From assembly GCF_910592395.1 (NCBI RefSeq), contig NC_088310.1:15509501-15573500 (forward strand): a stretch of DNA of 64,000 nt. The letters are read 5' to 3'. The notes below the pieces were generated by a model, which searched no databases, was not told the origin of the DNA, and saw only the letters and a program-made list of their open reading frames with translations. This document shows, in pieces, positions 63,489-64,000 of this stretch (its first letter is position 1; each line of letters begins with the position of its first letter). The stretch is from Lineus longissimus. Lineage: Eukaryota > Nemertea > Pilidiophora > Heteronemertea > Lineidae. The position numbers and the translations under genes are program-made.

Positions 63489-64000
63489 TCATTGCAGAGA
63501 TGTTACAAATTCTGAAAGATTTATTAAAATTTTTGTAGTATAGTCACATCTCCATTGTTTAATTGTGTTGTGCAAAATGTTGCTGAATGAAGGCTCTTCG
63601 AGATCTGGTGGGGGTGGTGGATCATCTTCATATTCATCTTCCTCCACGTTATTGTTTTCAAAGTCATCTGCCTCCCATTGCTGTCTTGCATAATTATGCA
63701 GAACTGCTGTTGCAATAATTATGACCAGGCCCCTGTCAAGCTTAACCCGAAGCTCGTTTCTCAAGCAAGGAAATCGCTTTTTCCACACTCCAAACACCCT
63801 CTCAATGGCAGAGCGCGTACGAGTTTGGGAATGGTTGTATCTTCTGCTTGCCTCATCACGTGGTTCTCTGATAGGTGTGAGAAGATACGTTCGGCAGCTG
63901 TATCCTTTGTCCCCGAGAAGTATTCCATAATTTATCTCCTCGTTTTCGAACCTCGTGCACATTGTGCTGTTATCGAAAATTCTGCTATCATGAGTAGAAC
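63489..64000 (-). CDS. Harbinger transposase, C-terminal part, runs off the window
   Basis: The frame has GDKGYSCRTYLLTP (around the second catalytic Asp) and SAIERVFGVWKKRFPCL (with the catalytic Glu), then an acidic tail. These are hallmarks of DDE_Tnp_4-type PIF/Harbinger transposases. The 5' part lies outside the window. The gene is convergent with the Myb-like gene, as in many Harbinger elements. I see no lesion in the visible part. Confidence 0.85.
   Translation of the reverse strand, partial: STHDSRIFDNSTMCTRFENEEINYGILLGDKGYSCRTYLLTPIREPRDEASRRYNHSQTRTRSAIERVFGVWKKRFPCLRNELRVKLDRGLVIIIATAVLHNYARQQWEADDFENNNVEEDEYEDDPPPPPDLEEPSFSNILHNTIKQWRCDYTTKILINLSEFVTSLQ

Overview
The window looks like a stretch of a marine invertebrate animal genome made almost entirely of mobile and viral-type elements. 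I recognise no ordinary host gene. The marine-invertebrate reading rests on the repeat types seen: a non-LTR retrotransposon, BEL/Pao and DIRS-type retroelements, a Harbinger DNA transposon, TA-flanked MITEs, long dispersed repeats bounded by short palindromes, and two different Maverick/Polinton-type elements. No species can be named from the sequence alone.

Layout. At 1-9 kb there is a decayed LTR-retroelement integrase, 91-bp and 145-bp tandem repeats, and a non-LTR retrotransposon whose ORF1 is split by nested dispersed repeats that carry a 719-bp MITE. From about 9.0 to 29.0 kb lies an old, frameshifted Polinton-like element (Polinton A here), bracketed by ~385-bp inverted repeats. All its recognisable genes are on the minus strand: dUTPase, a minor-capsid-like protein, a DUF4326-like protein, a truncated protein-primed PolB, a deoxynucleoside kinase, a Cys-rich protein, integrase, packaging ATPase, several small virion-type proteins, the major capsid protein and an adenain-like protease. 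Its right part (24.6-28.2 kb) runs the other way and holds three CRE palindromes plus a TATA box, three 248-bp repeats that look like duplicated mini-exons, and unknown ORFs.

From 30.7 to 33.5 kb is a dispersed repeat built from ~300-bp units, followed by a tRNA-like SINE head. From 35.0 to 57.5 kb is a degraded BEL/Pao retrotransposon. A young, nearly intact 16,442-bp Polinton (Polinton B) is inserted in its gag gene. Polinton B has 585-bp terminal inverted repeats differing at one noticed position and a perfect 6-bp target duplication (ATGGTC). It encodes PolB (split by one TGA), integrase, packaging ATPase, major and minor capsid proteins, several membrane proteins, a Zn-ribbon protein resembling VLTF3-type late transcription factors, and a small protein duplicated because it lies inside the terminal repeats. 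Its genes share a start-site motif (A/T-rich block, then AAATAA directly before ATG), and several gene ends carry perfect hairpins.

From 58.6 to 61.6 kb is a decayed DIRS-like retroelement. From 61.7 kb to the window end is a Harbinger transposon with a Myb/SANT-like gene and a transposase gene that runs off the edge. Two MITEs lie between them.

How the genes fit together: in both Polintons the capsid proteins, ATPase, integrase and PolB make up a virus-like assembly, integration and replication set. Polinton A adds nucleotide-metabolism genes. Polinton B adds a candidate transcription factor and a uniform promoter. All similarity calls are from reading the translated sequence, not from searches.
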